DNA of 32,498 bases from Thermoleophilia bacterium (GCA_025934255.1 JAICYJ010000034.1:1-32498), one strand, 5' to 3'; numbered from the stretch's first letter, positions 16,093-23,041 are shown. Numbers and translations: made by a program. Notes: generated by a model not told the origin, from the sequence alone.

Positions 16093-17429
16093 GCGCGCGC
16101 ACCGCGATCGTGGGCGGCACTGTGGTGGCGCCGGATGGCTCGAGGCGGGCGGACGTGCTGGTGGAGGACGGCCTGATCCGGGCGGTCGGCGAGGTCGACC
16201 GCGACGGCGCCGACACCGTCGACGCGGGCGGCTGCCTGGTGCTGCCGGGCGCGATCGACGTGCACACGCACGTGTTCGGCGGGATCCGCGACGACAGCCG
16301 CTCGGCGCTCTGCGGCGGCACCACCTCGGCGCTCGCCTTCGTGGATGCGCTGCCGGGCGAGCGCCCGGCGGAGGCCGCCCGCCGCACGCTCGCCGACGAG
16401 ATGCCGGAGTCGCTGATCGACCTGGCCTTCCACGCCGTGATCTGGGAGCCGCAGGCCTACCGCCGCGGTGACCTGGCCGAGGCGGCCGCGCTCGGCGTCG
16501 GCAGCGTGAAGCTGTGGCTGGCCTACCTCGAGCTCGGCATCCAGGCCGACGACGACGTGGCGCTGCGCGTCATGCAGGAGGCGGCGGAGCTGGGCATGGT
16601 GGTGCTCGCGCACTGCGAGAACGGCCGCGCGATCGACGTGCTGACGCGACAGCTGGTCGAGCAGGGACGGCTGGGAATCGACTCGCTGCCCCGCAGCCGG
16701 CCGATCGAGCTGGAGGCCGAGTGCGTGCACCGGTTCCTGGTGCTGGCCGGGCTGGCCGGAGCGACGCCCTACGTCGTGCACCTGACGGGGCGCGCGCCGC
16801 TCGAGGAGATCACGGCCGCGCGCGGTCGCGGCCAGACCGTGCACGGCGAGGTCTGCACGCACCACTTGCTGTTCGACCGCTCACACCATGAGGGCGACGA
16901 CGCTGTCCGCTACGTGATGACCCCGCCGCTCCGCACCGGCGACGACCAGCAGGCGCTGCTCGACGGCCTCCGCGACGGCGGCGTCAGCACGTATGCCTCC
17001 GACCACTGCCACCTGCGGCTCGACCGCGACAAGCTGCCGGTGCTGGGCGACTTCACGCGGATACCGACGGGGATGCCCGGCATCGGCGCGCGGCTGCCGC
17101 TGGGCTTCGGGCTGCTCGCGCCGGAGCAGCTGGTCGAGGTCGCCTGCGCTGCGCCGGCACGCATCTTCGGGCTGTGTCCGCGCAAGGGCGCGATCGCCGC
17201 CGGCAGCGACGCCGACATCGTGGTCTGGGATCCGTCGGTGCCTTCGCGGCTGACGATGGACGTGATCAACGACGGCCTCGACTGGTCGCCCTACGAGCAC
17301 ATGCCGGTCGCGGGCTCGATCCGCCACGTGCTGGCCGGCGGCGACCATGTCGTGGCCGACGGGCGCTTCGCCGGTGACCAGCACCGTGGCCGCTACCTGC
17401 CGGTCTCGCGCGTGCTCGAGACGGCGTGA
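16065..17429 (+). CDS. Dihydropyrimidinase/dihydroorotase-like cyclic amidohydrolase
   Basis: A 454-residue metal-dependent amidohydrolase of the dihydropyrimidinase/hydantoinase/allantoinase/dihydroorotase superfamily. Predicted binuclear metal ligands: His67 and His69 (DVHTHVFG), Lys149 (SVKLWLAY, probably carboxylated), His183 (LAHCENG), His239 (VVHLTG) and Asp313 (YASDHCHL). The C-terminus has the GSDADIVVWDP strand that closes the beta-sandwich. The family opens cyclic amides such as dihydrouracil, hydantoin or allantoin, giving an N-carbamoyl acid, the kind of substrate the M20 enzyme at 700-1938 would accept. The start GTG 16065 overlaps the ATPase by 28 bases; a CTG at 16089 overlapping its stop is an alternative. 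It ends at a convergent hairpin. Confidence 0.9.
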   Translation: MPARRGVQLSARTAIVGGTVVAPDGSRRADVLVEDGLIRAVGEVDRDGADTVDAGGCLVLPGAIDVHTHVFGGIRDDSRSALCGGTTSALAFVDALPGERPAEAARRTLADEMPESLIDLAFHAVIWEPQAYRRGDLAEAAALGVGSVKLWLAYLELGIQADDDVALRVMQEAAELGMVVLAHCENGRAIDVLTRQLVEQGRLGIDSLPRSRPIELEAECVHRFLVLAGLAGATPYVVHLTGRAPLEEITAARGRGQTVHGEVCTHHLLFDRSHHEGDDAVRYVMTPPLRTGDDQQALLDGLRDGGVSTYASDHCHLRLDRDKLPVLGDFTRIPTGMPGIGARLPLGFGLLAPEQLVEVACAAPARIFGLCPRKGAIAAGSDADIVVWDPSVPSRLTMDVINDGLDWSPYEHMPVAGSIRHVLAGGDHVVADGRFAGDQHRGRYLPVSRVLETA

Positions 17430-17434
17430 GGGCC

Positions 17435-17454
17435 GAGCCGGTCAGGGCCGGCTC
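17435..17454. terminator. Bidirectional terminator-like hairpin
   Basis: GAGCCGG (17435-17441), loop TCAGGG, CCGGCTC (17448-17454): a perfect 7-base-pair GC-rich stem between the convergent stops of the amidohydrolase gene (ends 17429) and the 114-aa gene (ends 17453). It lacks a T-run, as is common in high-GC actinobacteria. Confidence 0.5.
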
Positions 17455-17797
17455 AGCCGGCGGCGACCTCGGCCAGGAAGTCGCGCAGCTGGTCGGCCGC
17501 GTCCGGCTCGATCGCCGGCGGCACCGCCAGCCCGTAGCGCTCGAGCGCCTGCTCCAGCCCGGCGCGGCTTCCCACCAGCGCCAGCGTGTAGCCGTGGCGC
17601 GCGAACTCCTCGGTCTGCTCGGCCACCTGGTCGAGCAGCGGCGCCGCCACCTCGTCGGGATAGTCGGCCGCGGGCAGCTGCATCGCGCCCCAGCCCTCCT
17701 GCTCGATCACGGCCAGGGCGTCGACCCCACCCGCCTCGGGGTTGACCAGCTCGCTGGCGACCAGGGCGACGCGGAAGCTGCGCAGGTCGCCCTCCAC
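17453..17797 (-). CDS. Uncharacterised 114-aa protein coupled to the TudS-like gene
   Basis: Function unknown. The 114 residues read as an alpha/beta protein: an N-terminal beta strand (RVALVASEL), an acidic helical middle (about 45-70) and a second hydrophobic strand (TLALVGS). There is no signal peptide or membrane segment, and no cysteine. Its GTG start (17797-17795) directly abuts the TAG of the upstream TudS-like gene (17800-17798), with no intervening base, indicating translational coupling and probably a joint function. It could be a separate subunit or a domain split from the upstream protein. Confidence 0.7.
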   Translation of the reverse strand: MEGDLRSFRVALVASELVNPEAGGVDALAVIEQEGWGAMQLPAADYPDEVAAPLLDQVAEQTEEFARHGYTLALVGSRAGLEQALERYGLAVPPAIEPDAADQLRDFLAEVAAG

Positions 17798-18346
17798 CTA
17801 TCCGCTGCCCTCCATCAGTGCGACCAGCTGCGCCCGCTCCTCGGACGGATCGTGCGTCGGCAGCTGGTGCGACACGCCCATCGCGCGCGGCGCGGTGACG
17901 CCGCGCACGGCCAGCTCGGCGGTCAGCTCCTCGAGGAAGATGCCGCTGCCGGGCGAGAGCTCCGGGGCGCCGTCCGGCCACTCCGGGCGGCCGCCGCGGG
18001 CCGGGTCGGAGCTGGTCACGTGCACGCCCATCGAGGGGCTGCCGTCGATGCCGACCAGAATCACGTCGTCTCCGCGGGCAACGTGCACCTCGATGGCGCC
18101 GGCCACGGCGGCGGCGATCTTGCGGCAGTGGCGGCGAAAGGCGGTGGTGTCGTACTGCTCCCGCACCGCCCAGAAGCGGTTCAGGCCGGTGAACGCCAGC
18201 TCCGGGCAGGGCATCTGCTCGATGCGCCAGCCCCGATCCCGCAGCTCGTCGACCAGCGGCGAGTAGACGCCGGGGCAGCGGGCGCCGCCGTCGGTCTTCG
18301 AGTTCTGGTTGAGCAGGCAGTGGGCGACGAATGCAACGCCGGGCAT
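17798..18346 (-). CDS. TudS-related (DUF523-like) putative desulfidase with an altered cysteine motif
   Basis: A 182-residue protein resembling the TudS-related family, where three conserved cysteines hold a [4Fe-4S] cluster that removes sulfur from thioamide-type compounds such as 2-thiouracil. Seen here: HCLLNQNSK with Cys10 and MPCPELAF with Cys47, both typical. The third site, normally a cysteine in an SPSCGV-like motif, reads GSPSMGV with Met106. Two additional cysteines, Cys24 and Cys74, are elsewhere. It is either an inactive or differently liganded relative, or uses one of the extra cysteines. ATG 18346 diverges from the SDR gene at 18379; a desulfidase acting on a cyclic thioamide would fit the neighbouring amidohydrolase, as inference. 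Confidence 0.75.
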   Translation of the reverse strand: MPGVAFVAHCLLNQNSKTDGGARCPGVYSPLVDELRDRGWRIEQMPCPELAFTGLNRFWAVREQYDTTAFRRHCRKIAAAVAGAIEVHVARGDDVILVGIDGSPSMGVHVTSSDPARGGRPEWPDGAPELSPGSGIFLEELTAELAVRGVTAPRAMGVSHQLPTHDPSEERAQLVALMEGSG

Positions 18347-18378
18347 CCCGGCAGTATAGGAAGGGGAAGGTGGGGGAT

Positions 18379-19149
18379 ATGAGCATGCGCAGCGCCATCG
18401 TCACGGGGTCGTCCTCCGGCATCGGCCGGGCGATCGCGATCCGGCTGGCGGCCGACGGGTTCGACCTCGTGCTGGCAGACATCCGGCGCGATCCGATAAC
18501 CGGCGGCGAGCCCACCGAGGACGTGATCCTGGGCAGCGGCGGCAGCGCCGTTCACGTGGCGGCCGACGTTGCCTCGCCAGACGACTGTGCGGCGCTGGTC
18601 GCCACTGCGGTGAAACGTGTCGGCACGCTGGACGTGCTCGTGAACAACGCCGTGCTGGCCGGGGCGGAGTCCAAGCCGCTGCTGGACACCGAGCCCGAGG
18701 ACTGGGACGCGATGATGGCCGTCAACCTGCGCGGCGCGTACCTGCTGTGCCGGGCGGCGGTGCGCCAGATGCTGGCCCAGCCGCTGGACGGCGACACCCG
18801 CGGGCGGATCATCAACATCACCTCGCAGCACGGGATGGTCGGCTGCCCGGGCCACTTCACCTACAGCGTCGGCAAGGGCGGCCTGATCCAGATGACCCGC
18901 CAGATCGCGGTCGACTACGGGCCGCAGGGCATCATCTGCAACGGGGTCGCCCCGGGCAAGATCGTGACGGGGACGCCGGGCGACCTCAGCGCCAGCGAGG
19001 AGGGCCTGGCCTACGTGCGGTCACGCACGCCGTTCGCGCGGCTGGGCCGCTCCCAGGACGTTGCCGCGGCGGTGTCGTTCCTGGCGAACGAGGCCAGCTA
19101 CGTGAGCGGCAGCAACCTGATGGTGGACGGAGGCTGGAGCGCGTACTAG
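18379..19149 (+). CDS. Short-chain dehydrogenase/reductase (SDR) 1
   Basis: A 256-residue classical SDR. It has the cofactor motif TGSSSGIG (9-16), Asp34 at the end of the second strand favouring NAD(H), NNAV (89-92), and the catalytic Ser149, Tyr162 and Lys166 (YSVGK). It ends DGGWSAY. After Asp34 there is an uncommon loop, IRRDPITGGEPTEDVI, shared with SDR 2. ATG 18379 follows a purine-rich GGAAGGTGGGGG; TATAGG at 18355-18360 could be its -10. The TAG stop (19147-19149) lies in the ACTAGT duplicated by the insertion element. It oxidises or reduces an alcohol/carbonyl intermediate of unknown identity. Confidence 0.92.
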   Translation: MSMRSAIVTGSSSGIGRAIAIRLAADGFDLVLADIRRDPITGGEPTEDVILGSGGSAVHVAADVASPDDCAALVATAVKRVGTLDVLVNNAVLAGAESKPLLDTEPEDWDAMMAVNLRGAYLLCRAAVRQMLAQPLDGDTRGRIINITSQHGMVGCPGHFTYSVGKGGLIQMTRQIAVDYGPQGIICNGVAPGKIVTGTPGDLSASEEGLAYVRSRTPFARLGRSQDVAAAVSFLANEASYVSGSNLMVDGGWSAY

Positions 19150-19150
19150 T
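19145..19150. repeat. Target-site duplication, left copy (ACTAGT)
   Basis: ACTAGT directly precedes the left end of the IS481-type element and matches 20192-20197. Six bases is within the range known for IS481-family insertions. It contains the stop codon of SDR 1 on the plus strand (19147-19149) and, on the minus strand, the stop codon of the transposase (19148-19146). Confidence 0.85.
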
Positions 19151-20096
19151 TGTACTGACTACGGAGGTCTGCGACGCGGCTGATCGGTGGCTTGCCGCCG
19201 AGTGAGCCGTGTGGTCTGTGCTTGTTGTACCACCTGGTCCAGCCGGAGAGGGCGCGGGCGCGATGCTGGCTTGTCGGGTAGGCGTAGCGGTAGGCCCATT
19301 CGCGTAGCATGGTTTTGATCAGCGCTTCGGCTTTGCCGTTGGTGCGGGGCGTGTAGGGCCGCGTGAAGCGGCGTCCGATCGCGAGCTCGGTGCAGGTGTC
19401 GTGCCAGAGGTGGGAGTGGTAGGCCTTGGCGTTGTCGGAGAGGACGCGCTCGATCACGATCCCCTGGCTGGCATACCAGGCGACCGCGCGCCTGAGGAAC
19501 GCGGCGCAGGCGTGCTTGTCCTGCCCGGTCAGGACTTCCGTGTAGGCCAGGCGAGAGTGATCGTCGATCGCGACGTGCAGGTGCTGCCAGCCGGCGGTCC
19601 GGTTTCGAGGCACGCCGTCGTTTAGAATGCGCTTTCCGACGACATGGAAGCGACCCAGCTTCTTGGTGTCGACGTGCAGCAGCTCCCCGGGCCGCGCCCG
19701 CTCGTAGCGGCGCACCGGATCGCGCTCGGGCGGTGGCAGCCGCGAGCAGCCACACCGGCGCAGCACCTTGCCGACCGTCGACGCCGGCCGCCCGGTGATC
19801 GCCGCGATCACCACCGGCCCAGCCTTCGTCGCCTGACGGACGGCCACGATCTCCGACTCGGCCGCAGCCGACAACCGCCGCGGCTGCGTCCTTGGCACCG
19901 ACGGCTGGTCGCACAGCCCCGCCCAACCACCGCGCTCAAACCGCGCCAGCCAGCGATACCCCGTCGAACGATGCGCGCCGCAGGCGGCCGCGGCCGCCTC
20001 CGGCGACCACTGCCGCTCCACCACCAACCGCACGAACCGACACCGCGACTCCAGCGAAAACCGCATCCGACGGGGCGGCAACATACCCTGCATCAT
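19146..20096 (-). CDS. IS481-family transposase (DDE integrase fold)
   Basis: A 316-residue transposase. The N-terminal HTH region (about 12-60) shows SPEAAAAACGAHRSTGYRWLARFERGG; the integrase core has Asp143 (LLHVDTKKLG), Asp221 (VLSDNAKAY) and Glu257 (TNGKAEALI), with 35 residues between the last two as expected for DDE enzymes. The C-terminus has the conserved YNKHRPHGSLGGKPP motif. It is full length with no frameshift, so probably active. ATG 20096 (or 20093) follows AGGAGG at 5-8 bases, and that Shine-Dalgarno sequence lies in an inverted repeat. The final Asn codon straddles the element end, and TAG is provided by the target duplication, so the C-terminus depends on the insertion site. 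Confidence 0.95.
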   Translation of the reverse strand: MMQGMLPPRRMRFSLESRCRFVRLVVERQWSPEAAAAACGAHRSTGYRWLARFERGGWAGLCDQPSVPRTQPRRLSAAAESEIVAVRQATKAGPVVIAAITGRPASTVGKVLRRCGCSRLPPPERDPVRRYERARPGELLHVDTKKLGRFHVVGKRILNDGVPRNRTAGWQHLHVAIDDHSRLAYTEVLTGQDKHACAAFLRRAVAWYASQGIVIERVLSDNAKAYHSHLWHDTCTELAIGRRFTRPYTPRTNGKAEALIKTMLREWAYRYAYPTSQHRARALSGWTRWYNKHRPHGSLGGKPPISRVADLRSQYN

Positions 20097-20191
20097 CCGG
20101 GCCTCCTTTGCGACCTTGGGACTTCGACATCCACAAGGCTCGCGGGAGGCCCGGACAACGTCAGCCGTCGCGCAGGTGTGTGGTCAATCCA
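19151..20191 (-). mobile_element. Complete IS481-family insertion sequence (1041 bp)
   Basis: One intact transposase gene bounded by imperfect terminal inverted repeats: TGTACTGACTACGG at the left (19151) and, read inward on the other strand, TGGATTGACCACAC at the right (20191). With gaps the similarity continues to a shared GCGAC/GGCTGA about 30 bases in. The element is flanked by ACTAGT duplications at 19145-19150 and 20192-20197, showing that it moved as a unit. The intact reading frame and perfect target duplication suggest a recent insertion. It separates two convergent SDR genes without interrupting either. Confidence 0.9.
20097..20154 (-). promoter_or_regulatory. Leader hairpin sequestering the transposase ribosome-binding site
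   Basis: Perfect 10-base inverted repeat: CCGGGCCTCC (20097-20106) against GGAGGCCCGG (20145-20154). In the transposase mRNA the arm nearest the gene contains the AGGAGG and abuts the ATG, so the stem would hide the ribosome-binding site. A smaller hairpin (CCTTG...CAAGG) can form in the loop. This arrangement typically keeps transposase translation low, especially on transcripts reading in from outside. Confidence 0.6.
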
Positions 20192-20197
20192 ACTAGT
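20192..20197. repeat. Target-site duplication, right copy (ACTAGT)
   Basis: Second ACTAGT, immediately after the right end of the insertion element. On the minus strand it holds the TAG of SDR 2 (20195-20193). Confidence 0.85.
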
Positions 20198-20966
20198 AGG
20201 CCATCCACCCGCCGTCGACCAGCAGGTTGATGCCGCTCACGTACGTGCACTCGTCGGACGCCAGGAACAGCGCCGCCGCGGCCACGTCGGCGGGCCGTCC
20301 CAGCCGGGAGAACGGCGTGCGCGCGTGCGAGTAGGCCAGCACCTCATCCGAGTCCTGGCGCACCAGGATCTTGCCGGGCGCCAGCCCGTTCACGATCACG
20401 CCCTGCGGGCCGAAGTCGACGGCCAGCTGATGGGTGAGGTTGATGACGCCGCCCTTGGCCGTGCAGTAGGCGACGTGGCCGGGCGCGCCGATCATGCCGT
20501 GCTGCGAGGAGATGTTGATGATGCGCCCTCGCGCCTCCGCCACCGGCTCCTGGCCGAGCATCTGCCGGACGGCGCGCTTGCAGCAGAGGAACACGCCGCG
20601 CAGGCCCACGTCCATGATCGCGTCCCAGTCCTCGGGCTCGGTTTCGAGCAGCCCCTTCGAGTGGCGGCCGGCGACGATCGCGTTGTTCACCATCACGTCC
20701 AGGCGGCCGCGCCGCTCGACGGCGGTCGTGACCAGCCGGTCGATGTCGTCCCACCGAGAGGCGTCGGCCTCGACGAAGATGCCGCTGCCGCCGGCCCGTT
20801 CGATCAGATCGACGGTCGGCTCGCCGCCCTCGCGGGGATCCGGTCGCACGTCGCCGACCACCACGTCGGCGCCCTCGGCGGCGAAGGTCAGGGCCATCGC
20901 CCGGCCCAGGCCGGAGGCCGCGCCGGTGATGACGATCGACTTGTCCTGCAGGCGCCCCGCGCTCAT
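20193..20966 (-). CDS. Short-chain dehydrogenase/reductase (SDR) 2, paralog of SDR 1
   Basis: A 257-residue classical SDR: TGAASGLG (14-21), an Asp at the end of strand 2 (VVVGDVR) favouring NAD(H), NNAI, and catalytic Ser154, Tyr167 and Lys171 (YCTAK). It shares with SDR 1 the unusual DPxxGGEPTxD loop, EPEDWDA, INISSQHGM, the APGKI region and the ending DGGW.AY, so the two are clearly paralogs. ATG 20966 follows a purine-rich GGAAAGGGGATGGG. It is oriented towards SDR 1, with the insertion element between. A pair acting on opposite enantiomers or sequential alcohol steps is conceivable, but not shown. Confidence 0.92.
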   Translation of the reverse strand: MSAGRLQDKSIVITGAASGLGRAMALTFAAEGADVVVGDVRPDPREGGEPTVDLIERAGGSGIFVEADASRWDDIDRLVTTAVERRGRLDVMVNNAIVAGRHSKGLLETEPEDWDAIMDVGLRGVFLCCKRAVRQMLGQEPVAEARGRIINISSQHGMIGAPGHVAYCTAKGGVINLTHQLAVDFGPQGVIVNGLAPGKILVRQDSDEVLAYSHARTPFSRLGRPADVAAAALFLASDECTYVSGINLLVDGGWMAY

Positions 20967-21077
20967 CCCATCCCCTTTCCGTGGAGGCCCCCGAGCATAG
21001 CGACGGCCGTGCGCGGGCTCGGGCCGGTCCGTGCCAGAATGCCGGACACCGAACGAACGCCGACCAGGGGGGACCGG

Positions 21078-21413
21078 ATGGACGATGATCGCGCACGAGA
21101 GCTGCTGGCGGAGGAGCGGCGACGGATCGAGGAGGCGCTGGCGACGAGCACCGTTGTCACCACCGACGACGAGTCCACCGCGGACGACGCTGACAACGCC
21201 ACCGACACGTACCAGAACGAGTTCGACGAGGGCAGGAGCGACGACCTCAACGAGCAGCTGGCCGCGGTCGAGCGGGCCGAGCAGCGGCTGGCAGAGGGGC
21301 GGTACGGGCTCTCGATCGAGAGCGGCGATCCGATCCCGGATGAGCGGCTGGAGGCGATCCCGACGGCCGAGCGCACGGTCGCCGAGGAGGAGCGCTTCGA
21401 TCGCGGAGCCTAG
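21078..21413 (+). CDS. Cysteine-free TraR/DksA-like small protein
   Basis: A 111-residue, strongly acidic protein with an N-terminal coiled-coil-like helix (about 5-25), an Asp/Glu/Thr-rich middle, a second helix (LNEQLAAVERAEQRLAEGRYG), then the DksA C-terminal pattern PIPDERLEAIPTAERTV. In DksA/TraR the zinc finger has four cysteines around this pattern; here there is none (YGLSIESG replaces the usual YGxCxxCG), so no zinc should be bound. Family members modulate RNA polymerase through its secondary channel. ATG 21078 follows a GGGGGGA stretch. Its TAG overlaps the TAG of the convergent MFS gene as CTAG (21410-21413). Confidence 0.82.
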   Translation: MDDDRARELLAEERRRIEEALATSTVVTTDDESTADDADNATDTYQNEFDEGRSDDLNEQLAAVERAEQRLAEGRYGLSIESGDPIPDERLEAIPTAERTVAEEERFDRGA

Positions 21414-23041
21414 TTGGCGGTCTGCTGCGCCAGGCGCTCGGAGGCCATCGTCCGCGCCGCGCCGTGGACGTCGGCCATGCCCGTGATCGCCGTCAGGAAC
21501 TCCTCCCGGCCGAGCGTGTAGAGGCTGGCGTCACTCGATGCCGTCACCGTGGCGGTGCGCGGGGTGTCGTTCAGGAGTGCGATCTCGCCGAAGCCCTCGC
21601 CGCGGCGAAGCGTGGTCGCGAACCCGGCCGCGGTGGTGACGGCCACCTCGCCGTCGGCGACCAGGTAGAACAGGTCGCCGGGCTCGCCCTCCCGGATCAG
21701 CACCTCGCCGGCCGCGGCGTGCCGCGGCTCCAGCAGGCGCGCGACGCCCTCCATCTGAGGCGGCGGCAGCGGCCGGAACAGCGCCATCGCGCGCAGCAGC
21801 CCGATCTGGACAATCGGCACGGTCGCCCTGGCGTCCGCGCGCAGGATCGCCGGCAGCAGCACGAGCGTCACCAGCGGCATGATCGCTCCCACGCCCACGA
21901 TCGCCGCCTTGGTGCCACCCAGGCCGATCAGGATCGGCACCACCAACGAGCCCAGCGACAGGCCGAGCATGTCGACGCTCTCGATCACGCCGAAGATGCG
22001 GCCCAGGACGGCGGGCGTCCCCGTGCGCTGAAGCAGCGTGCGACCTGAAACGTCGAACAGGCTGCGCCCGACGTTCGCGAGCAGCAGCAGCGGGATCGTG
22101 ATCGCCACCCGCGGCCAGACTGCGATCAGCGCGACCGATGCGCCCATGATCAGGGCCGCGGCGACCAGCGGAGGCGCCAGCCGCCGCCTGCCCACCAGCC
22201 CCACCGTGACGAACACGGCGACCAGGCCGCCGGCGCCGAAGGTGGCGTTCAGGATGCCCACGCCCGACTGCCCGATGTCGAGCTCGCTGAGCGCGAGCAC
22301 GACGAACAGCACGTCCATCGCGCCCAGGTACAGGGACTGCGAGGTGAGCACGCCCATCAGCACGGCCGTGCCGCGCTCGCCCTTGAGCGCGCGGAACCCG
22401 TCGACGGTGTCCGCAATCGGTGAGCCCACGTCGCCTGGTTCGACCGGCGGCAGCGATCTCGTCAGCGGCAGCGACACCCAGGTGGCGACCAGCATGGCGA
22501 TGGCGAACGCCGCCACCACCCAGCCCGGCCCGCCGATCGCGATCACGCCGGCGGCCACGACCGGACCGACCATGATGCCGGCGCTCTCGATCCAGCCCAG
22601 CGCGGCGTTTCCGGCGGTCAGCTCGTCGGGGGTGTGCACGGCGGCCGGCAGCACGACGTTCATGGTTGGCCGGGTGGCGTTGAACGCGGGTGCTGCCAGG
22701 ATTGCAAACACGTAGACGACCGCGGGCGGGCCGTGGACGAGCAGCGCGATCGCCAGCAGCCCCATGCCCACGGCCTGCGCGGCGTAGCCGGCCACCAGCA
22801 CCCAGCCGGCCTGGTAGCGGTCCGCGAACGTGGCCAGCAACGGGGCGATCACGACGCAGGGCAGGAGCTGCGCGGCCGCCAGGATGCCGCTGGCCTTGGC
22901 TCCGCCCTGGTTGTAGGCGTAGACCAGCACGGCGATCCACTCGCCGTACTCGGCGGCGTTGAACAGCGCGAAACCGATACCGCATCGCCGCAGCGTCGGG
23001 TTTCGCGTCAGCTTCGCGAGAGGCGCCAGCCGGCTCAGCAC
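21410..23041 (-). CDS. MFS transporter with C-terminal cyclic-nucleotide-binding domain
   Basis: A 543-residue membrane protein. Residues about 15-415 form a 12-helix major-facilitator body (starting FALFNAAEYGEWIAVLVYAY). Residues about 430-535 form a cyclic-nucleotide-binding-like domain, with GEVLIREGEPGDLFYLVADGEV and the phosphate-binding cassette FGEIALLNDTPRTATV, where the expected Arg-Thr-Ala is retained. This suggests transport gated by, or tethered to, a nucleotide-sensing module on the cytosolic face. The start codon is GTG 23041. It lies 41 bases after the end of the dppF-like gene on the same strand, so may be co-transcribed with the second ABC operon. The substrate is unknown. 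Confidence 0.9.
   Translation of the reverse strand: MLSRLAPLAKLTRNPTLRRCGIGFALFNAAEYGEWIAVLVYAYNQGGAKASGILAAAQLLPCVVIAPLLATFADRYQAGWVLVAGYAAQAVGMGLLAIALLVHGPPAVVYVFAILAAPAFNATRPTMNVVLPAAVHTPDELTAGNAALGWIESAGIMVGPVVAAGVIAIGGPGWVVAAFAIAMLVATWVSLPLTRSLPPVEPGDVGSPIADTVDGFRALKGERGTAVLMGVLTSQSLYLGAMDVLFVVLALSELDIGQSGVGILNATFGAGGLVAVFVTVGLVGRRRLAPPLVAAALIMGASVALIAVWPRVAITIPLLLLANVGRSLFDVSGRTLLQRTGTPAVLGRIFGVIESVDMLGLSLGSLVVPILIGLGGTKAAIVGVGAIMPLVTLVLLPAILRADARATVPIVQIGLLRAMALFRPLPPPQMEGVARLLEPRHAAAGEVLIREGEPGDLFYLVADGEVAVTTAAGFATTLRRGEGFGEIALLNDTPRTATVTASSDASLYTLGREEFLTAITGMADVHGAARTMASERLAQQTAN

Noticed and set aside
17426..18382. 318-codon plus-strand frame over the TudS-like pair
   Set aside because: The minus strand shows recognisable motifs (HCLLNQN, PCPE) and a stop-start junction; the plus frame reads as low-complexity antisense.
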